Part shown: positions 20,878-31,337 of the stretch, piece after piece
How the letters are laid out: every line of letters begins with the position of its first letter
How positions within the stretch are numbered: the first letter of the stretch is position 1
Assembly: GCA_036250225.1 (NCBI GenBank)
Contig: JAPZLL010000008.1
Location: 186,001-250,000 of the forward strand
DNA length: 64,000 nt
Direction: 5' to 3'
Origin: Cercophora sp. LCS_1
Lineage: Eukaryota; Ascomycota; Sordariomycetes; Sordariales; Lasiosphaeriaceae
Position numbers and translations under genes: made by a program
The notes under the pieces: model-generated
The model's database searches: none
What the model saw: only the letters and a program-made list of their open reading frames with translations
Told to the model about the DNA's origin: nothing

Positions 20878-21480
20878 ATGTCCAACCCCGAAGCCCAGGC
20901 CGCTCAAGCAGCGCACCAAGCCCTCATCGAACAACTCGATATCCACGCCATTCACAAGAACTTCCGCAACCCTCACTGGCGCCCGAACCAACGACGCAAC
21001 AAAAACATCAAGGCCATTCTCGGCGACGCCTCGCGCAAAGAAGCCTCGGTCATCGCCACCCCGCAAGACGACAGCGGCGCGGCTACACCTGCAAACGACG
21101 ACGGCCTTTCTACGAGTGGGGCATCGACGCCCGCGGTCCCCTCCTCTTCGCCCAATGGCTCCCTCCAACCTCAGCTCGCCCAAGCATCACGCAGTCTCTC
21201 GAAGCTGGTCCTGGAGAAGAGCCTGACAGCATCGCGACCAGCAAACGGCGCTATAGCCTTGTCGGCCCCGAGTGCTACATACACAAACATCGAGAGCGCA
21301 CCAAGTTTGGCGCCGATGAAGAGGTACTGCGATGTCACAGGCTTGCCCGCGCCATACATAGATCCCAAGACGAGGATGCGCTACCATAACGGGGAGGTGT
21401 TCGCCGCTATTAGGAGCTTACCCCAAGGCGTTGGGGAGCAATTCCTGGAAGCCAGAGGGGCACATACTGTATTGAAATGA
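20878..21480 (+). CDS. ies6: INO80 complex subunit Ies6
   Basis: Nuclear partner of Arp5 in the INO80 remodeller. The C-terminal YL1-C domain is clear: after about residue 145 come RYCDVTGLPAPYIDPKT and MRYHNGEVFAAIRSLP, the YL1-C signature. The N-terminus has the Ies6 motif HKNFRNPHWRPNQRRNKNIK (about residues 24-43), and a low-complexity alanine-, serine- and proline-rich linker joins the two parts. Single exon. The frame also has an upstream ATG at 20827; ATG 20878 (MSNPEAQAAQ, 200 aa) was preferred because the sequence after it resembles the family start. The choice is not certain. ARP5 lies in the same window. Confidence 0.92.
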   Translation: MSNPEAQAAQAAHQALIEQLDIHAIHKNFRNPHWRPNQRRNKNIKAILGDASRKEASVIATPQDDSGAATPANDDGLSTSGASTPAVPSSSPNGSLQPQLAQASRSLSKLVLEKSLTASRPANGAIALSAPSATYTNIESAPSLAPMKRYCDVTGLPAPYIDPKTRMRYHNGEVFAAIRSLPQGVGEQFLEARGAHTVLK

Positions 21481-22391
21481 TTTTGGGCATGTTTTTCATT
21501 GGCGGCAGGCGTTTGGGAAGAGACACAGCATGGCGTTTACGGTGTGTGGAAGGTTCCAGGATGGCAAATAACATCACGATGCTTTGACGGTAGAGTACCA
21601 CGCGAGGTCAATTCACAGCCAATTGTTATCCGAGCATGGGAATGTAATGAAATGGAATGGAATGTACGACCAACAAAGTCAAGCCCCGACTACGCACAAG
21701 CTGTCTTTCGACAGCGAGATGACAGTCGACGCTCCGGCTTAATCGTGATCAATTGTTATATGCCAAAAATTAGTGCGACAGATCACCGAGGACAGATTGA
21801 AACCGAACCCAGTTGCTCGAGCTGTGTGCCAGAGCCGTCGTGGCAATGTTGATGATGAATGGAAGCAAGGAGATCACCTACCTTTTCCAGCTCTTTGGAT
21901 GTGAGATTCAAGCCGTGTTTAGATAAGAGTAGAACTTCACTCTCACGGTTTGGTCTGTCTCGTTCGGGCCTTCGGGGCTCCAGGAAGGCCAGGATATCTC
22001 GATGCGGATTGAGTGCCATCACCGATCAAGATGATCAGGTTTCACAGGTTGAAAAAGGGGACTCGGTTTAAATTCTTTCTGTGGAAGCTAAGGTGGCTCA
22101 AGCTCCTCAACCCCCTCATCCAATCACACTCTGACCAGTGGACCCTTGTTTTGCGTGCCCGGCCGGCCCGGCAGCCAACGCCCCGGTCCGCCGAGGATGG
22201 CCGGTAGCCACTGCAGCCCCTATCGAGCATTGTGTGGCCTTTGTTCGCAGACTTGCAGCGCAATTCAACAATCTCCAATCCAGCGCGCAACCCCCTATTT
22301 TCTACCCTTCGCATCCAAACCACCACCCACTCAGGTGCGCAACCACGGAATCAGCAGCTCTACTTTGACCCTTGCGTACCACGCGCTCAAG
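21481..22391. other. intergenic
   Basis: About 0.9 kb between IES6 and GOT1. No coding region is supported. It is expected to hold the IES6 3' UTR and the GOT1 promoter. Confidence 0.5.
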
Positions 22392-23130
22392 ATGCCTTCA
22401 ATGTGGTTATCCGACTCGCAGAGTAAGTTCAACACATTGGTTACGATCCCTCGAAAAGCGCCTTGCAGTATCTTGAAGAAGCTCGATAGCGGACAAGGCC
22501 GGTTTGAAACAACAACTGGAAACTAACATATGCACGCAGAGATCGGAGTCGCCTTCTGCTCCGGCGGTACGTTTACCTTCCCCAGCTCTTCCTCGTCGCG
22601 ATCATTCCGCGCGCATCCATCATCGACGCCAGTTTCTCGAGCCTTGGCGCAAATCAGTTGGACCCGCGACGTGGGAGGAGACAAGTGTTGACGATATGGA
22701 TAGGTGGCTTCTTCTTGATCGGAGGCGTCATGCTCTTCTTTGATCGCGCCATGCTCGCCATGGGAAACGTAAACACCGACCATCCCATTCCCCTCCCCCC
22801 CCGTCCCTCCTCAGACTGACCCAGTGGTTCCAGATCCTCTTCCTCATCGGCCTCACAATCATCATCGGACCACAGAAAACGGCCGTCTTCTTCGCGCGTA
22901 AACAAAAGCTCAGAGGCACCGCTGCTTTCTTTGGCGGCCTGGCCCTTATCCTCTTACGATGGCCCCTGATCGGATTTCTGGTTGAGCTCTACGGGATTAT
23001 GGTTCTCTTTGGCGACTTCCTCGGCACGATTGCCGGCTTTGCGACTAGTGTCCCCGTGATCGGTCCTTATATCGCCATTGTAGTCAACAAGATCGGTCTT
23101 GGAAGGCGAAACGCTGAGCTGCCTGTATGA
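22392..23130 (+). CDS. got1: Got1 family vesicle-transport membrane protein
   Basis: Small Golgi/ER membrane protein involved in vesicle traffic between ER and Golgi. Four exons: 22392-22422, 22540-22566 (27 nt), 22704-22768 and 22834-23130; total 420 nt, 139 aa, close to yeast Got1. The spliced N-terminus reads MWLSDSQKIGVAFCSGG and then GFFLIGGVMLFFDRAMLAMG, typical of the family. Four hydrophobic stretches follow the Got1 pattern, including ILFLIGLTIIIGP, AAFFGGLALILLRW and IAGFATSVPVIGP. Donors are GTAAGT, GTACGT and GTAAAC. The gene converges with profilin. Confidence 0.93.
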
Positions 23131-23784
23131 TGGAGGACCCCTTCAAAGTTACCTTACGGCGAGATGGGAAATCTCCCCGGCGCGAGATTCCACGATTCTA
23201 TACGACCTTTTAATACAATACTAGACGATCCGGGCAGGGAATTTGGAATTTGGGGGAGGGGGCCTCTGGAAAGTTCTACTACACGCGTTTTCTCGGCCGG
23301 TCCAAGTGGTGGAAAGTACTTCGTACCGGCGTTGGGCAAACGATTATACCCATGTTTTATTACGCCAGAAACGGACCATTGTACGAGTATGATATGGGAT
23401 GTATAGACACAGGCGCAACAAGGCAAGGTTTTTGCAGGAAGAGGAAGATCAACCAGTGCGAACACGGATTGTTGGTTGGAAGGTCAGTTGTTCGGGCATC
23501 AAAAGAGAAGGGCATTTATTTGTTGTGAGGTCAACCCACCTATGCAGAATTTCCCTGCTCAAAGCAGTGGTCTTTCACGGACCGAGCTGATAAAGAGAAC
23601 AACCTGCCACATCGCATCAACTCGAACATCGCCCCGGGCAACTGTGTTTGCCCCCTTTCAGCGCTACGCTCTCTCAAGTCTAAACCCCCCATCTAACTAA
23701 CAAACATGGATCACCTCACCCCCAGCCCCTGTCCAGTCAGGCACAACGCACATCCCCAATCAGCCGCTGACAAACGAACGACTC
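23131..23784. other. intergenic between convergent genes
   Basis: Contains the 3' UTRs of GOT1 and profilin. No open frame of note was accepted. Confidence 0.5.
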
Positions 23785-24607
23785 TTAGTAGCCGGCCTTG
23801 ACAAGGTAGTCGGCAAGAGCCTCGACGGTCTGGGTAGCGTTGCCGGCCTGCACGCCCTCGCCGTAGTGGCCAACAAGGATAGCCTGGCCTGTCTTGACAA
23901 TGATGATACCTGTCCTGCCCTGCCAAGTTGTGTTTCTGCGTTAGCAGTAGAATAGGGGGTAAAGGGTTTCGATAAGGTAACGTGACGTACTTGACGGCCG
24001 TAGATGTGTCGGTCGGCAATGTTGAAAGCGACAAATCGCTCCCCTCCGATGTGGATACCCTCGCCAAAGGCCTTGTCAACCGCAGGGCCGGAACCGCCGT
24101 CCTTGAGGATGGCAACGATGGCCTTCATCTCTTCGGGTTTGATCTAGTGTTTGGGTTTCGGACGTCAGCTTCACTGTCTTCCGCGCGCGCGCGTGTTGTA
24201 TCGATATATCCGGGGACACAACAACACGGGCAAGGAAGACGTCCCAAGGGAAAGGGGGAAGAGGGAGGGAGGGCGTGGGTGGTATCATACGGTGAAGCCA
24301 CTTGTCGCGGCCCAGGTGCTATCGCCGGCGGCGCTGATGATGGCGCCCATGTCGATGTGGCCGCTGCCGACCAAGCTGTCGCCCTTAGGGATCAGCCTCT
24401 AACTATCCAACTTGTGCCTTGTGTACAGCAATGCGGGAGCATTTGCGCAAGAACGTCGTGGGCTGTTTGTTTTTGGCATACCTCGAGTCAACGTAAGCTA
24501 AAGCTGGTATGTTAGCTATGCCGCACCACCCAAGGGGAACAAAGGTGGGGTTGCTTTCCCGGGGTGAGAGAGAGGAGGGGAGGTTTGCGCGTACCTTGCC
24601 AGGACAT
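23785..24607 (-). CDS. Profilin
   Basis: Actin-monomer-binding protein of the cytoskeleton that promotes actin turnover and binds polyproline. Five exons: 24595-24607 (13 nt), 24482-24497 (16 nt), 24291-24375, 23991-24143 and 23785-23919; total 402 nt, 133 aa. Spliced, it starts MSWQAYVDSSLVGSGHID, the profilin signature. The middle has STWAATSGFTIKPEE and GIHIGGERFVAFNIAD, and the C-terminus has GRTGIIIVKTGQAILV. Donors are GTACGC, GTATGC, GTATGA and GTACGT. The exon 3 acceptor (CGACAG, 24376) was chosen because it rebuilds the VDSSLVGSG motif; another AG nearby would add a few residues. The third intron contains a (CG)6 run at 24182-24193 and a purine-rich stretch. Confidence 0.94.
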
Positions 24608-27194
24608 GGTGGGCGATGTTGTGCGCGGTTACAGCAGGGAAAATGGCGGATGTTCGGTTGCTAGCTGCAATAAGGCAATGCTCGCAGGGCTGAGATCTAC
24701 TCGGTGGGAAGCGGGCAAGATGGTGTCTGGTTCCGTGATGGTTGATAAGTGCAAGTTTTGGTCACTTTCCCAGTACCCCGCCAGCATCGAGTGAGGGGCA
24801 TAGCCCACAGGTGAGGTGAGCAGGTATCGTCTTAACAGATGCTGGCGGGTGGGTAGTCAAGGACTGTTAGTTTGGGGCTTGCACGCAAACAGCCAAACGG
24901 CAATCGCGCAACGCCGGGAGGAGCCGAAGTGGGCTTTCGTCGTTGTTGCAGCGGTTCTGCTTGTTTCTTTAGCTTTCACCACAACTGGCTACGGCTCGGA
25001 GTAGTTGAGTCTACCGCGTGCCCCCTTTGAAAGGATCTGGTATCTACTGGATTTTGAGGTAAGGGCTAGGTTCGTGTCGACATGGTCGACATGTTCCACA
25101 GAAAACGACCCGTCCGCCCCAGCACTTGATACCCAAGGGCGCGGCATCCTCCATCACTACACAGAATGCTTGGGGTAAGCTCGGCGTAGTTGACATCAAA
25201 ATCACTAAATCTCGGGAACGGCGTTCAGACTCCCGCGCTCACCTTCTAACCCGGTGCCGACCATAGTTCTTTCGGAGCAAGGCAACATTACTTTGTGGAC
25301 AAAGTGACAGCGGCAAATACTCCGAGAGCTTGTTTATCCGACACTTGAGGTCCTAGCTCATCTCGATAGTATTGCTGGGCACGCTGCGAACCACGGCTTG
25401 CTTCTTCAAACCTCATTTCGGCATCTGCATCGAGAACAAAATGAATTTTGTTCGACCAAGGCTCCCATCTGCTCTGAGTTTGCGCCCATTTACCCAGGCG
25501 ACAATGATCAGACGATGGGATCTTCAGACGAATGTTCATGCCGCTGGCACACGCCTGAGACGATGAGAGGGAGCCGGTGCAGATCCGGCGAATCCTCAAC
25601 CATTGGGAGCTTCCAACGGGGGCTTCCTGGGGTAACAAGGCCCCGCGGAAGATTGGCCGACCAGAGGCAGAGAAGGGCGGCGCTGCCCAGATAATAGTTT
25701 CTAGAAGGTCGTCATCACACACGACGATTTATCCGCTGATCTTGGCTCAGGCGGATAATCAGATCCACTCAATCTGTGGCATCCGATCTGCTTCACATGG
25801 GGCTGGATGACTCGCTGAGTCTTCTCGTCTGACTTGACGATACCATGGATACTTGGAAGCAAAGAAGGCAATGTGGGCAACGTGGGCACAACGGCTATCG
25901 TCGCTGACAGAAATTTGTGTTCCTGAGACGCAACGCCGCTGACCTGGCCACACGTGTGAAACAAACCCTTGGCATTGATGGAGCCCAGGTGGGAAACATC
26001 AGACCAGCAACAGCTCACAGGGCAAAACAGCGCCGCATCCAACACCTTGCCGTTGGAGAAAAGGAAACCTGGCCTTTGCAACCCTTTCACCGCCGGATGC
26101 TTGCGCGGAATGCGAGTCTGCTGATTCCCGCGCGAACTCCCATTCTGAATTGGATGCAGTTGCAGCGTTGGTCGAGAAGCACTCAGTGGACGAGTAAGTT
26201 GAAGCCTCAGGGCCCATGCGACTCCTTCAATTTTAATCCCTAAACACACTGCACCTCGAACCCCACAACAAACAAACGATCCAGCAGCGTTACATGCCGG
26301 AAACAACGAATCGTTGCAACATGCTCTTTCGAGCAATCGAAACGTTGGCACTGGTTCTGGGTCCTTAAATTCGCTCGCAAGCTTGCAAGGAGTTGCCTCG
26401 ACCAGAAGCGGCAATGAGATAAGTCTGTCTCCTGAAGGGGAAGCTCTGTCGCGGCTGCCAGGCTGTATTCCGTACCTGCATCAGTTGTCCCAGGTTCTCC
26501 CAGCGTGTGCGGCTCGCGTGCAATTTAGCAGCAAGAAGGGGACGGCTGCATCGCGTGCCGTTTCCAGGTAATGGCCCAGTTCCGAGGCATTGCACAGGCT
26601 GTTCAGCGTGGTGCAAGCGGCCCGCGATGCTGGGCTGTCGGTGGTGCGAGTCTCCGCTCCTGCATTCGGATGAGGATGACAACATGGCGCGCCAACACTG
26701 GCTGGAGGATGGCGAGCCTCACGACATCTGAGACACGCAGGCGGCCACTCCACACTGGCGCAACCCCGGCACCCCTGTCGCCGATCAACCTCGCTCGAAA
26801 TAACCGTTGCCGTCCTTCTCAGACCGGGGGGGCTTCTCGAAGCAGGCTACGATCGAGATGACTTCAGGCTCAAGAGTCGAAGCCGCGGTGAAGCTCCGGT
26901 CCAAGATGGCGGGCGTTGCAGGTGTAGGATGATATGTAGGTGATAATCTCCCGCTTCTGTCGTCTTCGTCATTCTGTTTGGTCTGGAGCCGTGATTTGGG
27001 CTGCCCTTTCATTCATTTGGGAACCATTTGGCAACCATGGTTCCTGGCTCTCGATTCGCCCAGCTCTGTTTTTGTCCGTGATTAGACGATATTCGAAACC
27101 GACGCCCAGGGCCACCCCCGCACCCGCAGATACACAGCGTTGCAGCACGCAGGGCAGACGCCAGTAAGGCCCCTCAGTGGCCCCGACGGTCGCC
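24608..27194. other. long intergenic region
   Basis: About 2.6 kb between divergent genes. Minus-strand open frames near 25288-25722 and 25701-26414 exist, but they show no motif or plausible exon partner. I see no RNA gene or repeat. It presumably holds both promoters and a long 5' leader of the gene at 27195. Confidence 0.45.
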
Positions 27195-29393
27195 ATGTTG
27201 AAAGCGGTTAAGCGTTCCAGATCGCAGAAACTGCGGGCTGCCATCGTGGTTGGACCGTCGGCCGCAGGAGCCGGCGAGGGCTCACCAGCGCCGCCCCTGG
27301 ACCAAGGACCAGGCCCTGTATCAGAGGCTGCCCTGCAGCCGCGCGCCGCAAGCAGACAGGGCAGGTCGGGTAGACAAACCCCTCAAAATGGATTCGTTCC
27401 CCCAGTCGTCTTTCCTGGAGGGAGGAATCCCTATCTTGAGCGCCCGCTGCCCCCTCCACCGCCACCCAAGACACCCAAGAACTCCGTGCCGGCGACTGCT
27501 CTTGCTCCTCCTCCAGCTCCAGCGCCAGCTCCAGCATCGGCAGTCGTGCCCGTGAGACCAAGCACATCTTCCGGGCCCACTTCCAGCAAAACCGCCACCA
27601 TGATGAGGTCAACGTTCAACGAGAAGAGAATGTCGAGGGACGACATGTCTCTCTCGGGCCAGATGGGCATGAGCGCCGGGCGAACAAAGGGGCTACAACC
27701 GTACCGTTTTGGCAACATAAGCGGCAACCTACCAACGCCAGAGCCCAGCCCCAACAGGATGCCGTCTCCTCCACCACTGGCATCGATCCCTTACCGAACA
27801 CCGACTCCAAACTCACTGAGCTCTGGGGAAATTCAGATCGGAATGGCCCTGGGAAGCCCAACGGCCACGACATATTCACCTAGCCCTCTTGTCAACAACT
27901 GGCAGCAACCACAGGCGTTGACGCCCCCTGAAGATCGATTCGAGAGATACTCGCCTCTGCCGCGCCAAAGGTCACGGGACAACATTGTAGAGAGAGAAAA
28001 GACGCCTGAGCCTCCGGTTGCCCAAAGACAGAAAACCCAGAAGAGAAAGTTCTTTGGGTCGCTGTTCGGCCGGAAGCAGGCAGAGCCCGCAAAAACACCA
28101 GAGCCGCTCGAGCCGGTTGAGATCAAGTACTCCACCCCCTTGGCAGCAGCTTCCAACTCGAGTTTGAACCGGGCCGAGGAGGCGACACCCCTTAGGAGCA
28201 ACACCACAGCCAGCAAGAAGACACCCAAGTTCAAGCCGCTCATGACGAGGTCGAGAACTGAGTCTGACATGGAGAACAAAATTCTTGAGGCGCAAACACA
28301 GCAAGTGCCAGAGTTCAGGGTTGCGGATGTGCAGCCAAGCTTTGTTGACACAACACCGAGCTTGTCACTTGGCGGCCCGGGACTGTTGGACATCGAAATT
28401 CCAGACATCAGGCTTGAGCGATACAGCATTATGTTCTCTGGTGTATTGAACCCCCAGGGAGCGGGCACCTCGTCTTCACTGCTCGCTAGACGCCAAGCGA
28501 CGTTGGAGAAGCTGAAGAGCATCAATGACAAGATTGTGAGTGAAGAGCTGGCAAAGGAGAACGGGCTGGTGAGGAGAGCAACATCGCCTCACGTCTCCAA
28601 ATCTCCAGCCTTTTCCCTGTTCCCGCCGCCTCAAGGCCACCAAACCAGGACATCGCCGCGCCTCCGCTCCAACACATCGCCTGCTGTCATCTCCCCGGTC
28701 AGGCCGAGCTTCGACATGGAGGCGCAGGGCTTACCAGAGCGGCTACACAAGCAGGCCAAGCGCGTGACCATTGTCTCTCCCCGAGCAATGGACGAACGCA
28801 ACCGCGCCGCCAACGTAGAACGACTCCGCGAGCAGCAGATCGAGATGCAAAAGGCCCAGCAGGCACGAGCAACACACACTTTCGGTCCCGAGGAGTCAGC
28901 CCTCTTCCTCGACTCGCCACAAAGCGACGTTTCCGACGTTGAGGAGATCGTTCCTGCGCCCGTTTCTCTGAAGCCGAGAATCCAGGAGCCGCAATGGGAA
29001 ATCGTCTCCCCGCCATCGACATCCACCCTAAGCGAAGCAAGCAGCACCAAGACCAAGCGCACCACCGCGTCCAGCGCATCGTCGGTCCAGACCACCCTCA
29101 CCCGACCATCAATCGAAATCAAATCTGACGATGATGAGGAAGAGGCCCTCAAGGCAGCCGTCGAGATTAGTATTGCGCGACAAATCAGCATCTCGCGGCA
29201 GCAGCGAAATCTGCTGCGGACCACAACGACCGGGCCGTTACCGACGCTGGCGAGCGGGACGATGAAGCGGAGTGTTAGCGCTGCCAAAACCAGCCCGCGC
29301 GTGGTTGAGACGAAACAGTCGATGCCGAGGCTGGTGGATATGCATCGGGAGCAGTATCGTAAGAGTGAGCGGGTTGTGCTTGAGGCTGCCTGA
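27195..29393 (+). CDS. disordered proline/serine-rich protein, 732 aa
   Basis: I do not recognise it. One uninterrupted frame starts at ATG 27195 (MLKAVKRSRSQKLRAAIV); an earlier in-frame GTG at 27177 is not a credible start. The composition is low-complexity: polyproline (PLPPPPPPKTPKN), repeated T/S-P sites such as PTPEPSPNRMPSPPP, and K/R clusters. These suggest a heavily phosphorylated scaffold. A short conserved-looking block near LLDIEIPDIRLERYSIMFS (about residues 396-414) precedes a helical region with ATLEKLKSIND. A charged helix (NVERLREQQIEMQKAQQ) lies near residue 545. No enzyme motif or membrane segment was seen. Confidence 0.8.
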   Translation: MLKAVKRSRSQKLRAAIVVGPSAAGAGEGSPAPPLDQGPGPVSEAALQPRAASRQGRSGRQTPQNGFVPPVVFPGGRNPYLERPLPPPPPPKTPKNSVPATALAPPPAPAPAPASAVVPVRPSTSSGPTSSKTATMMRSTFNEKRMSRDDMSLSGQMGMSAGRTKGLQPYRFGNISGNLPTPEPSPNRMPSPPPLASIPYRTPTPNSLSSGEIQIGMALGSPTATTYSPSPLVNNWQQPQALTPPEDRFERYSPLPRQRSRDNIVEREKTPEPPVAQRQKTQKRKFFGSLFGRKQAEPAKTPEPLEPVEIKYSTPLAAASNSSLNRAEEATPLRSNTTASKKTPKFKPLMTRSRTESDMENKILEAQTQQVPEFRVADVQPSFVDTTPSLSLGGPGLLDIEIPDIRLERYSIMFSGVLNPQGAGTSSSLLARRQATLEKLKSINDKIVSEELAKENGLVRRATSPHVSKSPAFSLFPPPQGHQTRTSPRLRSNTSPAVISPVRPSFDMEAQGLPERLHKQAKRVTIVSPRAMDERNRAANVERLREQQIEMQKAQQARATHTFGPEESALFLDSPQSDVSDVEEIVPAPVSLKPRIQEPQWEIVSPPSTSTLSEASSTKTKRTTASSASSVQTTLTRPSIEIKSDDDEEEALKAAVEISIARQISISRQQRNLLRTTTTGPLPTLASGTMKRSVSAAKTSPRVVETKQSMPRLVDMHREQYRKSERVVLEAA

Positions 29394-29794
29394 GCTTGAG
29401 TAATGTCACTTTTCCTTTGTGATATAGTTATTCCCCTTGATTCATGGGAGCGGGTTTTGGTGGATAGAATTATGGAGTCTGGGACTTTGGTTTCGATTCT
29501 CGCTCATGGAGTGAGCACGGTTTTCTTTTGCGGGTAAGGTGGCGATGGGAAGGCTTTCCGTTCTGGAAAAAAAGTAGACAGCCCTGTGGGTGTAGTCGAT
29601 TTTGTGTGATACCAACTTGTGAGATACCTACGTAGCGAATGGAAGGAAGGGAAGGGGAGGGGGTAATGGAATAAATTGCGTTATCGATCATTTACATCGA
29701 AGCCTTTGCATGTCCGCCAAGTGGATGCCGTTTGCATGCTCCCTTTACATGTTTCGTGAACCGTCCAAGTGAACGTGACCGTGTCTTATGTGTT
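29394..29794. other. intergenic between convergent genes
   Basis: 3' region shared by the disordered-protein gene (plus) and the RRM-like gene (minus). No gene is supported. Confidence 0.5.
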
Positions 29795-30940
29795 CTACCA
29801 AACCCCCTCAACATCAACAACAACTTCCCTCCCCGTCCGTCCATCCACAATCTCCCGTCCATGCCAGCCCCTCACGAATCGTCTCGCCTCTACTGCGTCC
29901 CCAAACCCAATTACAAAACTCGAATACCCCGTTTCCTTCTCTTCCTTATTCCCATCCATTACCCCATTCCATTCCTCACCATCCGTTCCCTCTCCTTGAT
30001 AAATCCCGATTTCCTCCTTCTCACCCAGATGAGACGCGTGCTTAGTCCCCACGCCCTCCACACCTTCCACCCGCCAGCTTAGATTCCTCCCCCTCCCATC
30101 CTTCTCAATCTCCCCCTTGATAAAGTCCCTTGTGACCCTCCCCATTCCCAACCTCAACACAACTTTATGTGTTTCCGGTTCTGTAAGCGGGTTGATGATA
30201 TGCGATAATAGACGCGCTGGTACAGAGGAGCTTGATTGGAAGGCCTGGGTGAGGAGTTTACGCGCGGGTATGATGGTGTATTGTGGGGGTAGATTGGGAG
30301 GGAGGAGATGATGGAGTGAAGAGGCGTAGTGGGTTGCAGATGATGAGGTTTCGAAGAAGAGGTAGTATGTTGGGAGCGGGCGGTGGTGGGGAGAGCGGTT
30401 TTGGATTACTGGTAACGGTCAGTCTCACTCTCACTTGAAAGGGGGAGAGAAGGGAATACCTTTTGTCAAACCACCCGCCCAATCTTCCAAATTCTGGGCA
30501 GTATTCTGCCGAGCAAGTCGGTAAAAATCCGACTCGGTGAGGGTCGGGGAGACGGCGGCGAGGATGAGAATGTGCGCAGTAGACGAAAGTTGCGGGGTAG
30601 TGGGTGTTGATGGCGGCGCGTAGGGGGCCGGTAACGAGGCCCAGGCGCTGAGTTCAGTGGGGGGTGGGAGGGTTCCCGACGGAGGGGTGATGCGGAGGAT
30701 GCGCCGCTGGGAGATTTGGGAGACGTGGGCTTCGTGTTTTTGGCGTTGAGATTTCCAGATTTTGCGCTGGGATTCGCGGATCTTGAAGTGTTTTATTCGG
30801 ATGTTGCTTTGGGTTTGTTGTTGCTGTTGTTTTGGCTTCAAGTGTGATTGAGGTTGAGGTTTGAGATGAGGTTGGACTTGGGATGCTTTTTGTTTGGTGC
30901 GGTGGGCGAGGGGCTCGAGGCCTTGTAATATTGATTTCAT
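29795..30940 (-). CDS. hypothetical protein, RRM-like, 364 aa
   Basis: Two exons: 30460-30940 and 29795-30408, separated by a 51-nt intron (GTATTC...ACCAG). The total of 1095 nt is in frame. The N-terminus (MKSILQGLEPLAHRTKQK) is basic, with a short glutamine run (KQQQQQTQ), and could be a mitochondrial or nuclear targeting region. The middle has a beta-alpha-beta-like pattern (HILILAAVSPTLTESDFYRL, later PTYYLFFETSSSATHYASSL). The C-terminus has another (YSSFVIGFGDAVEARRFVRG). Both resemble degenerate RRM folds without clear RNP1/RNP2 motifs. I cannot name a family; an RNA-binding role is inference only. It diverges from the AAA+ ATPase gene across a 397-bp promoter. Confidence 0.7.
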
Positions 30941-31337
30941 CGTGTGGTCTGGGATGAAGGTGAGGTTGTGTGAGGTTGTGAATGGAATTTGTTGTGAGAT
31001 GGTTGTAAGTGGGTGAGTGAGACTGAGTTGCCATGTTCATGAGTGGTTGAGATCGCTGTCGGAAAACCCCTAACCCTTGAAATAGGACGGCCAATGCCCC
31101 ACAATTTTGCCAGTCTGATTCCATTTTTGGGATCTTCGCTGGGGGCTGCCTTCCTCCTGAAGGCTGCTTCACTGAGCAGCCGAGCTGTAAAATTTAGAGT
31201 GAAATCGAATTTTATAACCATTTACCTCAAATGAAGGTTCCATTCTAAAAACCAACTGAGCAGAAGACAAAACGTAAGAAATACTCACAACACCCCTGCA
31301 TAAAACCCCTGACGTTCTGACGCCCAACAGATCCGCC
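30941..31337. promoter_or_regulatory. shared divergent promoter region
   Basis: A 397-bp gap between the starts of two divergent genes must hold both promoters. No specific motif is claimed. Confidence 0.45.

Noticed and set aside
24182..24193. (CG)6 run in a profilin intron as a possible Z-DNA element
   Set aside because: Too short to claim a structural role and inside an intron; noted only as sequence composition.
25701..26414. Minus-strand open frame of 237 codons
   Set aside because: High cysteine and arginine content without pattern, no family resemblance, and no exon partner. It behaves like a random frame in GC-rich DNA.
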